Of a stretch of 64,000 bases of DNA, positions 32,774 to 41,359 are shown in pieces (position 1 is the first letter of the stretch; every line of letters begins with the position of its first letter). This DNA comes from Nocardia vinacea NBRC 16497 (GTDB lineage Bacteria; Actinomycetota; Actinomycetes; Mycobacteriales; Mycobacteriaceae): the NCBI RefSeq assembly GCF_000308835.1, contig NZ_BAGN01000182.1:186001-250000 (forward strand). Direction: 5' to 3'. Below the pieces are notes generated by a model. It ran no database searches. It was given only the letters and a program-made list of their open reading frames with translations, and had not been told where the DNA came from. A program made the translations under genes and the position numbers.

Positions 32774-33643
32774 CTAGTCGAGCAATTGATCGTCGAGGAT
32801 GTCGGTATCGGTGCCGAGGGATCCCACCCGCATCGCGACGGCGGTGACCAAGGCGTGCACCAGGGCGGTGAAGGCGGTCAGGGAGCGCAGGACGGTGAGC
32901 GAGCCGGTCCCGACGTAGAAGGTCACATCGGCGATGCGGGCCAGCGGGGAGGATGCGTCATCGGTGAGAGCGATGGTGATGGCGCCGCGGCGGCGTGCCG
33001 ATTCGACCGCACGCACGGTGTCGCTGCTGTAGCGCCGGATCGATACCGCGACGAGTGCGTCGCCGGGTTCGATATCACGTAGTTCGTCGGTCAGCACCCG
33101 GGCGGTCGCGCCGAGCTGGCGGACTCGATGGCGCACCAGCTGCAGCTGGTAGGTGGCGGCATAGGCGATCGCGAGACAGCGCCGCAGCCCGATGACGTGC
33201 ACGGACGAGGCGTGCGCCAGCGTCTCGACCGCCCGATCCCAGTCGCCGCGATCGATCCGCGCGAAGGTACGGGACATATTGTTGGTGTCGTATTCGGTTA
33301 TCGCGGTGAAGAACTCGTCGTTCGAGCTCGGCGGTGGCGCGTCGGCGGGTCTACGCACCAGATACGCCTCGGCGGCGAGTTGTCTGCGGCAGAGTTCGAC
33401 CAGGCCCGGATAGCCGGGCAGGCCCAGCATGGTCGCGAATCGCACCAGCGAGGAACGGTGCACGCCCGCGAGTTCGGCACTCTGGCCGATGCTGCGGAAT
33501 GCGGTTCCCTCCGGATCGTCCAATACCAGCCTGGCTATGCGCTGTTGGCCGTCGGCCAGTTCGGGAAGGCGCTGCTGCAGGAGGGCGCGCAGTTCCTGAT
33601 AGGTGGTGGGAGCGCTGTCCCGCACGGTGAGCCTCACGATCAT
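32774..33643 (-). CDS. MurR/RpiR-family transcriptional regulator
   Basis: Regulator of 289 residues with an N-terminal RpiR helix-turn-helix (GQQRIARLVLDDPEGTAFRSIGQSAELAGVHRSSLVRFATMLGLPGYPGLVELCRRQL) and a SIS sugar-phosphate-binding domain (SVHVIGLRRCLAIAYA to DALVAVSIRRYSSDTVRAVESARRRGAITIALTDD). It is first in line before pgmB and GH65 on the same strand, so it is probably their regulator, sensing a sugar phosphate. The start could be ATG 33643 or the nearby GTG at 33637. Confidence 0.88.
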   Translation of the reverse strand: MIVRLTVRDSAPTTYQELRALLQQRLPELADGQQRIARLVLDDPEGTAFRSIGQSAELAGVHRSSLVRFATMLGLPGYPGLVELCRRQLAAEAYLVRRPADAPPPSSNDEFFTAITEYDTNNMSRTFARIDRGDWDRAVETLAHASSVHVIGLRRCLAIAYAATYQLQLVRHRVRQLGATARVLTDELRDIEPGDALVAVSIRRYSSDTVRAVESARRRGAITIALTDDASSPLARIADVTFYVGTGSLTVLRSLTAFTALVHALVTAVAMRVGSLGTDTDILDDQLLD

Positions 33644-33663
33644 TCGGGGTACTCGAACGATAG

Positions 33664-33684
33664 GCCGTCACCATAACTGACGGC
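33664..33684 (-). terminator. Stem-loop after the VirB6-like gene
   Basis: GCCGTCA (33664-33670) pairs with TGACGGC (33678-33684) around a 7-base loop. It lies between the end of the 43-codon frame and the RpiR start on the same strand, so it probably separates the two transcripts. Confidence 0.5.
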
Positions 33685-33748
33685 CCGTCTGGTTCTAGTG
33701 CCCCCGGGCAATCACGTTCAACCCACAGGTTTCTACCAGTTTTCGGGG

Positions 33749-33880
33749 CTATGCGAATGGGTCTCCTTGCTGTGAGGTCAGGTTCCGCATCCGGAGCCCG
33801 GACCACGGATCGTTGACCAGTCCATCGGTGCGGCCGTCGAAATTGTGCGCATGCTCGACCGTCACGCCTACGAAGACCAT
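33749..33880 (-). CDS. Possible 43-residue protein coupled to the VirB6-like gene
   Basis: A short frame starting at ATG 33880, 13 bases inside the 3' end of the upstream membrane-protein gene, and encoding a polar peptide (MVFVGVTVEHAHNFDGRTDG to QQGDPFA). The overlap would allow translational coupling. There is no recognised homology and no independent support beyond position. Confidence 0.3.
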   Translation of the reverse strand: MVFVGVTVEHAHNFDGRTDGLVNDPWSGLRMRNLTSQQGDPFA

Positions 33881-36060
33881 GGGTTGGGTCCGCCATTCGG
33901 AACGAAGCTGTTGAAGTTGGCCAGTTGCCGGGTCGACCGCTGCAACGCCTGAAGAAGAATCGGGTCGTTCTGCTGCTGGTAATAGTTCGTGGCCGCTTGC
34001 TGGTGCTGGAGCGCCAGTTGCCGTCCGATGTGTTGGCGAGTATCGCGCCCGGCGTTGCGCCATTCGTCCGGGGTGATGGTTCTGAGCTGATGTTCATTGC
34101 TGTTCATGACCCGCTGGACGAACTGGTGATCTACGGCGTTCGGGTTCATCGGTGCAGTGGAGTGCCGCACGAAGTTGTCCGCGGCCACCACGGCCTGCCC
34201 CGCGAATGCCGGCAGCGCGGCGACGCCTTGGTGGTTCTCCACCGCGTACCCCGCGGCGAGCGCCTTCTGTAAGGGCGCGAAGCCGTTCGGGTTGTAGTCC
34301 TTCATGCTGGCCTTCTGGACGGCCAACGCGCGCTGGGCATCGATCACCTGCTGATCGGTCGCACCCATCGCCAGCAGAATAGGAGCGACCATAGAGTCCG
34401 GGACCTTGCTGTCGCCCAGACCGTCCAGAACATTTCCGACACCGAGAGCGGACCTGATTCCGCCCGCTATTCCGTCCAACCGCCCGGCGGCCTTGACCCG
34501 CCAGTTCCCGCGGGCAGCGTGGCTGTACTCCTGCAATTGCCGCACCATCGGCGAGACGGCGATGTTGTTGAGATCCATCCACTTCTTCCTGCGCGACAGC
34601 GGGTTCAACGGGGCCACCGTGGCCCCGAGGAGCCACGCGGTCGCGGGCGACGCATTGATCGTGTTCAGCATGCCCATCCCGGACATCAGACCGCCGTGCA
34701 GCGAACCGCCGGCCCGAGCATCACCCATGCCGAGTGCCGATCCCCCGCCACCTCCACCGCCGGGGCGCGCTCCGGACCCCTGCACGGCGAGCGCGAACCG
34801 GTTGGCGATCCAGTCATTGCCCCGGCTGAGGCTGCGGCTCAGCCGTTTCAGCTGGGAGACGGCGACGATCTCGACGGTGCCCGCGATCACGATCACCGCC
34901 ATGGTCTGACCCTTCGCCTGTGCGAACAGATTGCCCATGAACAACACGTAGATGCCGAGGAAGATGGTGTAGGCGGTCATTCGGCCCGCCGCGACAATGC
35001 CGTCGACGAGATTGCGGACCAGAAAGGTCTGCGTCGGTCCGTAGACGAATCCGCCTGCGGCGAAACCGAATATCGACATGAACCCGTGATAGATCGCGTC
35101 CAGTGCGGCCTTGATGACCCTGATGCCGAGCACCACCGCGAAGACCAACAGGATGCCGCCGCAGATCAACAGCATCAGACCGGTACCGACCTGCCCCATC
35201 GTCGGATTCTGGGCCTTGGCGTAGGCGGCTGAATCACCGCAGCTCTGCATACCCTTGCGCACCCGATCGTCGTCGCCCGCGATCATCCCCGCGGACCACG
35301 CCGACCGGCAGGCCGGTTGCTCGTCGACCACATGCCCGAAATTCCACACCTGCACCGGGCGGCGGGCGAAGTTGTCCGCCAGATCGCGCTGCATGGTCGC
35401 CACCAGTTGGTTCGGATTCGGGCTGTTGTTGCCGTTGAGCCCGGCCGCCACCGAAATTCCCAAATCCCTACCCTTGGCAAGCAATCCGTCCGAGGACAGC
35501 ACATCGCCGAGCGGCTCGGCCAGGAATACCGGACCGAGCACCGCGACACCGAGCATCGTGACGATCTGCAGCACCGCCTTGGCGTGATAGCCACGCAACC
35601 AGAACCAGGCGACGCAGAACGCTCCGATCGTAGCGGCGGTGATCAGCAGCATCGGTGTCGCGATCTGACCGGTCAGCCGGTCCGCGACGCCGGTCAATGC
35701 CGAGCCGAACATATTGAGCCACTGGAAGCTCAGCGCATTACCGATCAACCAGATCGCGGTCGTCACGATGGCGATATAGCCGATGAATTCGAAGCCCAGG
35801 ATCGCCCAGAGGATCGTCGAGCCCGGGTTCAGCACCCCGCCGTTGTCGGTCGCGAAGGCATAGTTCGCCAGCGGCACCCCGGACGAATCGCGGATATGCA
35901 TCCAGCTGAGGCCGTCGATTTCGGAGACACTGCTGCCGGTCGCCGCGGACAGGTACTGCGCATTGGCCACCGCGCCGACGAGTCCGGGAAAGACAAATAG
36001 GACGAAGATGACGGCCAGCACCCAGCCGAGGCGTCTACGCCAACGAATTGCAGGGGACAT
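33868..36060 (-). CDS. VirB6/TrbL-like multi-pass membrane protein
   Basis: Protein of about 730 residues. A basic start (SPAIRWRRRLGW) leads to a first helix, then roughly eight hydrophobic helices, the last near QTMAVIVIAGTVEIVAVS. An external segment with a Cys pair (DEQPACRSAWSAG and GMQSCGDS) lies between helices four and five. A Gly-rich linker (GARPGGGGGGGSALG) precedes a ~230-residue hydrophilic tail rich in Gln and Asn. This is the layout of VirB6/TrbL-type channel subunits of type IV secretion, but no ATPase, relaxase or coupling protein is nearby. ATG 36060 is chosen for the first helix; ATGs in the 40 codons upstream are possible. Export or conjugation function is inferred only. 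Confidence 0.6.
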   Translation of the reverse strand: MSPAIRWRRRLGWVLAVIFVLFVFPGLVGAVANAQYLSAATGSSVSEIDGLSWMHIRDSSGVPLANYAFATDNGGVLNPGSTILWAILGFEFIGYIAIVTTAIWLIGNALSFQWLNMFGSALTGVADRLTGQIATPMLLITAATIGAFCVAWFWLRGYHAKAVLQIVTMLGVAVLGPVFLAEPLGDVLSSDGLLAKGRDLGISVAAGLNGNNSPNPNQLVATMQRDLADNFARRPVQVWNFGHVVDEQPACRSAWSAGMIAGDDDRVRKGMQSCGDSAAYAKAQNPTMGQVGTGLMLLICGGILLVFAVVLGIRVIKAALDAIYHGFMSIFGFAAGGFVYGPTQTFLVRNLVDGIVAAGRMTAYTIFLGIYVLFMGNLFAQAKGQTMAVIVIAGTVEIVAVSQLKRLSRSLSRGNDWIANRFALAVQGSGARPGGGGGGGSALGMGDARAGGSLHGGLMSGMGMLNTINASPATAWLLGATVAPLNPLSRRKKWMDLNNIAVSPMVRQLQEYSHAARGNWRVKAAGRLDGIAGGIRSALGVGNVLDGLGDSKVPDSMVAPILLAMGATDQQVIDAQRALAVQKASMKDYNPNGFAPLQKALAAGYAVENHQGVAALPAFAGQAVVAADNFVRHSTAPMNPNAVDHQFVQRVMNSNEHQLRTITPDEWRNAGRDTRQHIGRQLALQHQQAATNYYQQQNDPILLQALQRSTRQLANFNSFVPNGGPNPWSS

Positions 36061-36154
36061 GACGGGGCGCGGACAGCACCCTTTCGGATCCTCGGATCCC
36101 CACCACGGCCGGACCGGCCGCCTCTTCGACCGTCTGGCCATACCCCTCAGCATG

Positions 36155-36178
36155 ACGCAACTATTGTTGCGTAGCAAC
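36155..36178. promoter_or_regulatory. Overlapping inverted repeats upstream of the VirB6-like gene
   Basis: ACGCAAC-TATT-GTTGCGT (36155-36172) is a perfect 7-bp inverted repeat, and its right arm also pairs as GTTGC-GTA-GCAAC (36166-36178). The repeated GTTGC half-sites sit in an unusually AT-rich patch (36160-36210), consistent with an operator over the promoter of the VirB6-like gene. Confidence 0.45.
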
Positions 36179-36214
36179 ACTTTTAAGAAACCATTTGTTC
36201 ACCTAACGTCCACT

Positions 36215-36629
36215 TGCTGCGGTTTTCCGTGGAGCCCCTCGGACTTGACCGCAGGGGGACCCGCCCACCACGGGGTCGCTCGCATGCGCAGATCGCGAGG
36301 GTGCAGTGCTGCTCCCCGCGGCGGGACGTACGCGATGGCTCGGCCGAAATGTGCTGTGCCGCCAGGCAATACCTCCTTCGAACGGATTCGAGGGGACTAC
36401 CCGATTCGACCGGCTCCAGCGATGATGGCGTGCCGTGGCGCTCGGGCAGCCGGATTCAGTTGGGCGAGTGTGGTATTCAGCCGATTATCGCGACTGCGGT
36501 GATCGACCCGGCCGTGCGGATCGTGGCAGGTGCTCAGGGTGTCGCGGGCAGACCCATCGACGTCACCGGTGCCAGGATCTCGACGCGGGCCGACGCGACG
36601 TAGTTATTGCGCTGCTCCCGGGGCGCGTC
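36215..36629. other. Intergenic region without a supported gene
   Basis: No complete gene can be supported. The plus-strand frame ending at the TAG at 36601-36603 has coding-like codon use over its last ~50 codons (PIIATAVIDPAVRIVAGAQG), which could be the 3' remnant of a lost gene, but it has no credible start or family match. Confidence 0.4.
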
Positions 36630-36669
36630 GGCACTGCTCCCGCTGGCGGGAAAGAGCGGGAGCAGTGCC
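36630..36669. terminator. Strong stem-loop after the flavin monooxygenase gene
   Basis: GGCACTGCTCCCGCT (36630-36644) pairs perfectly over 15 bp with AGCGGGAGCAGTGCC (36655-36669), loop of 10, seven bases past the monooxygenase stop. It has no T tract but is the strongest structure in the region. Confidence 0.65.
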
Positions 36670-36675
36670 GCCCGC

Positions 36676-38250
36676 TCAGCCGGGCTGATCGACCGGCGTT
36701 TTCAGGGGTGCGCCGAACCAGTCGGAGAGCGCGGCGCGCAGCGCGGGCTCGGCGGTGTCGATCGGCTCGTCGATGGTTGCCGCCCAGGCGACGTAAGCGT
36801 CCGGGCGGATCAGCAGAGCGTCGGCCGGCCGGTGATCGGTTTCGGCGATGTGGATTTCGACGCGATGCTGCCAGTCTCGGGCGATCTCGCGAAGCTCCGG
36901 CCGGTCGGCGAGGACGAGCAGGATCGGTCGTGCGGTGTGCATGAGTTCCGCGACACTGGTCGCGCCTCGGTCGCCGTACAGGGTGAGGTCGGGTGCGAAG
37001 GTCCCGGTCAACGGGTGCTCGTTGGGATTGGGCAGCGGGTAGCGGATGTCCGTGCCCGCGATCAGGGCGCCCACGCGTCGCAATGGCTGCTCGTCGAGAA
37101 GCAGTTCCTGGAAGACCTTTCGAAGTGCTTCGGCGGCCGGATCCTGTCCGCGCCGCAGTGCCACCTGGGCCCGAGTATGTAGCAGCGTCCGCGCGCCGGC
37201 GAGGTGGCGTTCGTCGTGATAGGTGTCCAGCAGACCGTCCGGCGCCCAGCCCTCGATATCGGCGGCCAGTTTCCAGGCCAGGTTGACCGTATCGAGCATG
37301 CCCGCATTGATCGCCACACCCGTGGCGGGGAACAGGTGGGCCGCATCTCCGGCCAGCAGGATCCGCCCGGCGCGGTACCGTTCGGCCAGCCGATCCTTGA
37401 AGGTGAAGCGCGACAGCCGAATCGGTTCTCCGAGTGGTAGATCCGCGCCGAGCACCCGGCGGACGCTGTCCTGGAACTCGGTCAGGGTCATCGGTTCATC
37501 GTCGTCGTATTCGGTGGACTCGTCTTCGGTGGTGAAGAGCCCGAGCAGTTCGGGAGTGGTCGACCCGTTCGCGAACGTGCCGCGGTCGGTTTGCGTGAAT
37601 CCCGCACGGATCCTGCCGAAACCCGGGACATCGAGGTCGCCGCTGTCGAGCACGGTCACCGAATCGTGCACGGTGACCTGGACCAGCCGATTGACCTCCG
37701 GATATGTGGTGCCGGGGAATGCGATGCCCGCCATATCGCGGATCCGGCTGCGCCCGCCGTCGCAGCCCACCAGGTACCGGGCGGTCACTCGGTACGGTCC
37801 GTCCGGCCCGTGCACGTCCGCGGTCACCGTGGCGTCGTCCTGGCTCACCCCGACCACCTCGTGTCCGCGGTGGATGTCGACGCCCAGTTCAGTGACCCGT
37901 TCGGCGAGCACACGCTCCAGCCGATGCTGTGCGAGCGGCAGCGCGTGCAGCGGGGGATCCGGCAGGCGCGTCAAGTCCACGTGCACACCGCCGAACGGGA
38001 AGCGCGGAGCCGGAATGGGGTCGGTGTTGGCTGCTTCACAGCGTTCCAACAGGCCGCGGTAGCGCAGCAGTTCCAGGATCCGCCCGCCGATACCGCCGGC
38101 CTTCGGGATGTCTCGGGGCTGCGCCTTCCGCTCCAACACCAGCGGTCGCACGCCGCTCAGACGCAGCTCGGCGGCCAGCATCAACCCGGTCGGGCCCGCA
38201 CCCACGATGATCACATCGGTGTCGGTCACATGCATTCGGTTACTTCCCAT
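36676..38250 (-). CDS. FAD-dependent aromatic monooxygenase, RIFMO-like class
   Basis: Group A flavin monooxygenase of 524 residues. The dinucleotide-binding motif is VIIVGAGPTGLMLAAELRL, the DG motif is YLVGCDGGRSRIRDMAG, and the GD motif is RILLAGDAAHLFPATG. Segments such as VVGVSQDDATVTADV, GWAPDGLLDTYHDERH and the C-terminal LLIRPDAYVAWA recall rifampicin monooxygenase and polyketide hydroxylases. After the GD motif the usual PPxGGQGLN is replaced by PATGVAIN, which may affect flavin or substrate positioning. The substrate is unknown. ATG 38250 or ATG 38235 may be the start. It is followed by a strong terminator and preceded by the DapB-like gene on the same strand (113-bp gap). Confidence 0.88.
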   Translation of the reverse strand: MGSNRMHVTDTDVIIVGAGPTGLMLAAELRLSGVRPLVLERKAQPRDIPKAGGIGGRILELLRYRGLLERCEAANTDPIPAPRFPFGGVHVDLTRLPDPPLHALPLAQHRLERVLAERVTELGVDIHRGHEVVGVSQDDATVTADVHGPDGPYRVTARYLVGCDGGRSRIRDMAGIAFPGTTYPEVNRLVQVTVHDSVTVLDSGDLDVPGFGRIRAGFTQTDRGTFANGSTTPELLGLFTTEDESTEYDDDEPMTLTEFQDSVRRVLGADLPLGEPIRLSRFTFKDRLAERYRAGRILLAGDAAHLFPATGVAINAGMLDTVNLAWKLAADIEGWAPDGLLDTYHDERHLAGARTLLHTRAQVALRRGQDPAAEALRKVFQELLLDEQPLRRVGALIAGTDIRYPLPNPNEHPLTGTFAPDLTLYGDRGATSVAELMHTARPILLVLADRPELREIARDWQHRVEIHIAETDHRPADALLIRPDAYVAWAATIDEPIDTAEPALRAALSDWFGAPLKTPVDQPG

Positions 38251-38363
38251 CTCACGCAGGTTCTGGCCTCGGCCAGCGATTCTGCAGCACGACCGGGGTC
38301 TTGCCGCAATCCCCCGGATGCGTTATATGTTGAGAAGGGAAATGAGAGGGTGCGCCCCTTTTC

Positions 38364-39464
38364 CTAGTCGCGGGGATTTTTGAACCGACCGGCGAATCCG
38401 CGCAGCGGGAGGTCCGCACTGGTCAGCAGTCCCGGCGGGGCGGCGACAACGGACGCGATCGCGTTGAGTGCGGGCAATCCGGTGACGGTCATGCCGATCG
38501 ATGCGAAGTTGTCCGGGTTGGAGAGGTCGACGCCGGGCTTCGGGAGAATCATGTGCTTGTTGTAAATGCACGGATCGCCCTTGATCCGAGTTATGTAGCA
38601 GCCCTTGATATTCCAGCTCGGGTCGGTGCAGGGGGTCATCTGCCACTCCAGATGAGTCTCGATCCTCGGAACGCCGTCGACCATGCCCTGGTACTTGATG
38701 TGATTACCCCCGAGCGACCCCTTCGGGAGCCGGTACCAGCCCAGGTCGACATCCTTGGTGCAGGCGCCGAGTTCATAGGTGAACTTCACCTCGTCGAGTT
38801 CCAGACCGAAGCAGTCGGCCATCATCAGCACGCTGTCGGCGAAGACGCTGGTGTATTTCTCCAGCTTGCCGGGAATGCTCGGGTCGTCGACAGGTGACCC
38901 GTAGCCGACCTCGATCCAGGTCTCCTTCGAGTGGTGGCACGACACGTCGACGGACTCGAGGGTGGTGATGTTCTCGATCTCGGCGACGTCGGCGGAACAC
39001 ACCACACCGAGGATCTGGTTCAGGCCCGGATTCATGCCGGTGCCGTAGAAGGTCGAGCCACCCTTCGCGCACGCCGCGCTCAGGAGCGAGGTCACCGTCT
39101 TACCCGACGGATGCGGGTGGTTGGTGTCGCGATGCCAACCGGTGATCCAGTCCGCGGTGGTGACGATGTCGATGCCCGCTTCGAGCACCTTGACATAGAG
39201 GTCCTCGTCAGGGAATACGCCGTGGAAGGTGAGCACATCGGGTGCGGCGGCGATGATCTCGTCGACCGAGCCGGTTGCGAGGACGCCGTTCGGTGCCAGA
39301 CCGGCGATCTCGCCGGCGTCGCGGCCGATCTTCTCCGGTGTGTAGCAATGCAATCCGATGAGTTCGAGATCCGGATGGTTGCCGATTCGTTTGATCATCT
39401 CGGTTCCGACATTGCCGGTGGCGACTTGGAACACCCGGATCGGCGCTTTGGTTGGTGCGTTCAT
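38364..39464 (-). CDS. DapB-like NAD(P)-dependent dehydrogenase
   Basis: Oxidoreductase of 366 residues with an N-terminal Rossmann motif (IRVFQVATGNVGTEMIKRI) and a DapB/2,4-diaminopentanoate-dehydrogenase-like C-terminal part (FYGTGMNPGLNQILGVVCSADVAEIENITTLESVDVS). It is not a lysine-pathway DapB; such homologs are common in actinobacterial lipid and steroid clusters with undefined substrates. ATG 39464 overlaps the stop of the Rieske oxygenase gene by ATGA, so the two are translationally coupled and probably act in one pathway. The TetR gene beyond the Rieske gene probably controls both. Confidence 0.85.
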   Translation of the reverse strand: MNAPTKAPIRVFQVATGNVGTEMIKRIGNHPDLELIGLHCYTPEKIGRDAGEIAGLAPNGVLATGSVDEIIAAAPDVLTFHGVFPDEDLYVKVLEAGIDIVTTADWITGWHRDTNHPHPSGKTVTSLLSAACAKGGSTFYGTGMNPGLNQILGVVCSADVAEIENITTLESVDVSCHHSKETWIEVGYGSPVDDPSIPGKLEKYTSVFADSVLMMADCFGLELDEVKFTYELGACTKDVDLGWYRLPKGSLGGNHIKYQGMVDGVPRIETHLEWQMTPCTDPSWNIKGCYITRIKGDPCIYNKHMILPKPGVDLSNPDNFASIGMTVTGLPALNAIASVVAAPPGLLTSADLPLRGFAGRFKNPRD

Positions 39465-40477
39465 TGATGCCTGCTTTTCTGGATGGGTTGATCGTGCGTC
39501 GGGATCGGGTAGAACTGCTCGGCCCAGGTACGGATGGCGGTGAAGCCCTCGTACTCACTTCCGGACAGTGCCGGTGGATCCGAGTAGCGCTGGTGCTGCC
39601 AGATATTGACGTCCTGGGTGAACTGGCGAATGACCTCTTGGGCGAACGCCTGGGCTGTCTGTTCGGCCTTCGCCGGATCAGAGCTGGGCCGACGGCCGAT
39701 GTACACGCCGAAACGAACATCGCAGGTGCTGTCGTCGACCGGGGTGACCGCCGTAATGGTCCGGTTGTCCACCATGCCCCAACTCTTGGTCACCGCGACG
39801 CCGAGTCCGCCGTTGATCGCCTCGACGCCACTGTTGACATCCTCGATGGACTGCCCGGCATCGCCTTCGAAGGTGATGGTGAAGTCGACGTAGGACACCG
39901 GTTCGTCGAAGTCGTGCCGGGTGAATACCGGCACGATCGGCGTCTGGTGCACGAACTTGAAATGTGCGAAGTCGACACCGTTTTCGAGCACATACTGCGG
40001 ATGAAGTTCCAGTCGCTCGCGGAACAGAGTGGCCTGCGGGTAGTAGTCGGCCGAGCTGCTGTCGTCGCCGAATCCGGTGAATACGTCGGGCACTTCGAAG
40101 AAGGGCGGGCGACCGTCGACGTCGTGCCAGATGTAGACCGATTCGTTGCGCTCGACGACCGGGTGGGTGCGGATGCGCCTACCCCGGTTGGGATGTTTCT
40201 CATACGGAATGCAGACGTTGCGGCCCTCGTGGTTCCACTGCCAGCCATGAAAGGGGCATTCGATGACATCGCCCTCGACATGACCGCCGAATCCGAGATG
40301 AGCGCCCAAGTGCTCGCAGTAGGCATCCATCACCGTCAGCAGGCCCGACTGCGCCCGCCATGCCACCAACTCCCGGCCGAAGTACGTCATCCGGTGGACC
40401 GCGCCGACGCCGATCTCGGCCGACCACGCGACTTGGAACCATCCCGTTGGCTTCATCGATAGCGGCGGTTTCGCCAT
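39461..40477 (-). CDS. Rieske non-heme iron oxygenase, KshA-like alpha subunit
   Basis: Oxygenase of 338 residues. The Rieske cluster ligands are YCEHLGAHLG and ECPFHGW (C-x-H and C-x2-H). The mononuclear iron site is seen in ENGVDFAHFKFVH, with the Asp bridge and both His. The C-terminal domain resembles 3-ketosteroid 9-alpha-hydroxylase (KshA) and related steroid/aromatic hydroxylases but is shorter. No reductase or ferredoxin gene is adjacent, so electrons must come from elsewhere. It is coupled to the DapB-like gene and lies opposite a TetR gene, with operator repeats between them (40506-40544). Substrate unknown. Confidence 0.9.
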   Translation of the reverse strand: MAKPPLSMKPTGWFQVAWSAEIGVGAVHRMTYFGRELVAWRAQSGLLTVMDAYCEHLGAHLGFGGHVEGDVIECPFHGWQWNHEGRNVCIPYEKHPNRGRRIRTHPVVERNESVYIWHDVDGRPPFFEVPDVFTGFGDDSSSADYYPQATLFRERLELHPQYVLENGVDFAHFKFVHQTPIVPVFTRHDFDEPVSYVDFTITFEGDAGQSIEDVNSGVEAINGGLGVAVTKSWGMVDNRTITAVTPVDDSTCDVRFGVYIGRRPSSDPAKAEQTAQAFAQEVIRQFTQDVNIWQHQRYSDPPALSGSEYEGFTAIRTWAEQFYPIPTHDQPIQKSRHQ

Positions 40478-40505
40478 CTCGTGTCCTCTCCCGGCAGCGC
40501 CAAAT

Positions 40506-40551
40506 CACAGTGCCCGCTGTGAAACTATCACAGTGGGTACTGTGAAACTAT
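40506..40551. promoter_or_regulatory. Repeated operator between the Rieske and TetR genes
   Basis: CACAGT-GGGT-ACTGTG (40529-40544) is a perfect 6-bp inverted repeat; CACAG-TGCCCG-CTGTG (40506-40521) is a related one. CTGTGAAACTAT is repeated directly at 40517 and 40540 with a 23-bp period. The site overlaps the promoter region of both divergent genes and is the likely binding site of the adjacent TetR protein. Confidence 0.65.
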
Positions 40552-40618
40552 GAAAAGCGGCTCGGCGGGCAGAGATTCGAATGCGACTCGGCGCACTCCA
40601 CCAACTAACATCTGGAAA

Positions 40619-41254
40619 GTGACCGACCGGGATGTCTATGAGCGACGCACGAATCGCCGTGGCGATGCCACCCGGGAAAACATGCTGAAAGCGGCGGTGA
40701 AATCGCTGGCCACCGGCGATCCGGGGGCCGTGTCGGCCAGCAAGATCGCCCGCGAGATCGGCGCCACTTGGGGCGCGGTCAAATATCAGTTCGGCGATAA
40801 CGACGGACTCTGGGCCGCCGTGCTGCACTACACGGCCGAGCGGCGAGCCGACATGCTCACCTTCACCGACACCGCGGCCCCGCTTCGCCAGCGCGTCGCC
40901 GGCATCATCGACACCCTCTACGCGGGACTCACCTCCCCCGATTCCCGGGCGATCGAGAACCTACGTGCCGCATTACCGCGCGACCACACCGAACTCGAAC
41001 AGCTCTACCCCCGCACCGCCGCCGAACTCGCATCCTGGGGCCAGGGTTGGCTAGAGACCTGCCAAAACGCCTTCGCAGACCTCGGGGTGGACCCTTCGCG
41101 CGTAGAGGAGATCGCAGCGCTCATCCCGGGCGCCATGCGCGGCATCAACTCCGAACGCCAACTCGGCACCTACTCCGACCTCGACAAGGCCCGGCGTGGA
41201 CTAACCAACGCCATCGTCGCCTACCTCGAAGATTCGGGCCGATCGACGGTTTGA
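40619..41254 (+). CDS. TetR-family transcriptional regulator
   Basis: Regulator of about 211 residues. The helix-turn-helix is DATRENMLKAAVKSLATGDPGAVSASKIAREIGATWGAVKYQFGDNDGLWAAV. The ligand domain has no recognised specificity. GTG 40619 is preferred because the in-frame ATG at 40550 lies in the operator repeats and its first 23 codons are low-complexity; the longer form is still possible. It probably represses the divergent Rieske/DapB-like operon and itself. Confidence 0.9.
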   Translation: MTDRDVYERRTNRRGDATRENMLKAAVKSLATGDPGAVSASKIAREIGATWGAVKYQFGDNDGLWAAVLHYTAERRADMLTFTDTAAPLRQRVAGIIDTLYAGLTSPDSRAIENLRAALPRDHTELEQLYPRTAAELASWGQGWLETCQNAFADLGVDPSRVEEIAALIPGAMRGINSERQLGTYSDLDKARRGLTNAIVAYLEDSGRSTV

Positions 41255-41318
41255 TCGATCACCCGAGCCGGATCGGGGGCCTGGCCACGGTTCCCGATGC
41301 GCGCCCGAGCATCAACGA

Positions 41319-41349
41319 AAAAAGGCCCGGAACATTTCTGTTCCGGGCC
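41319..41349 (-). terminator. Intrinsic terminator of the initiator tRNA gene
   Basis: GGCCCGGAACA (41324-41334) pairs with TGTTCCGGGCC (41339-41349) around TTTC, an 11-bp perfect stem followed on the minus strand by six Ts. It lies 10 bases past the tRNA 3' end. Confidence 0.9.
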
Positions 41350-41359
41350 GTTTCCCTAG

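Noticed and set aside
33749..36180. Prophage or integrative conjugative element around the VirB6-like gene
   Set aside because: No integrase, relaxase, VirB4/TraG ATPase, att repeats or tRNA junction is visible. Only the single membrane gene is present.
36214..36603. 129-codon plus-strand gene upstream of the VirB6-like gene
   Set aside because: Only the last ~50 codons look coding, there is no ribosome site, and no family is recognised; described as a possible remnant only.
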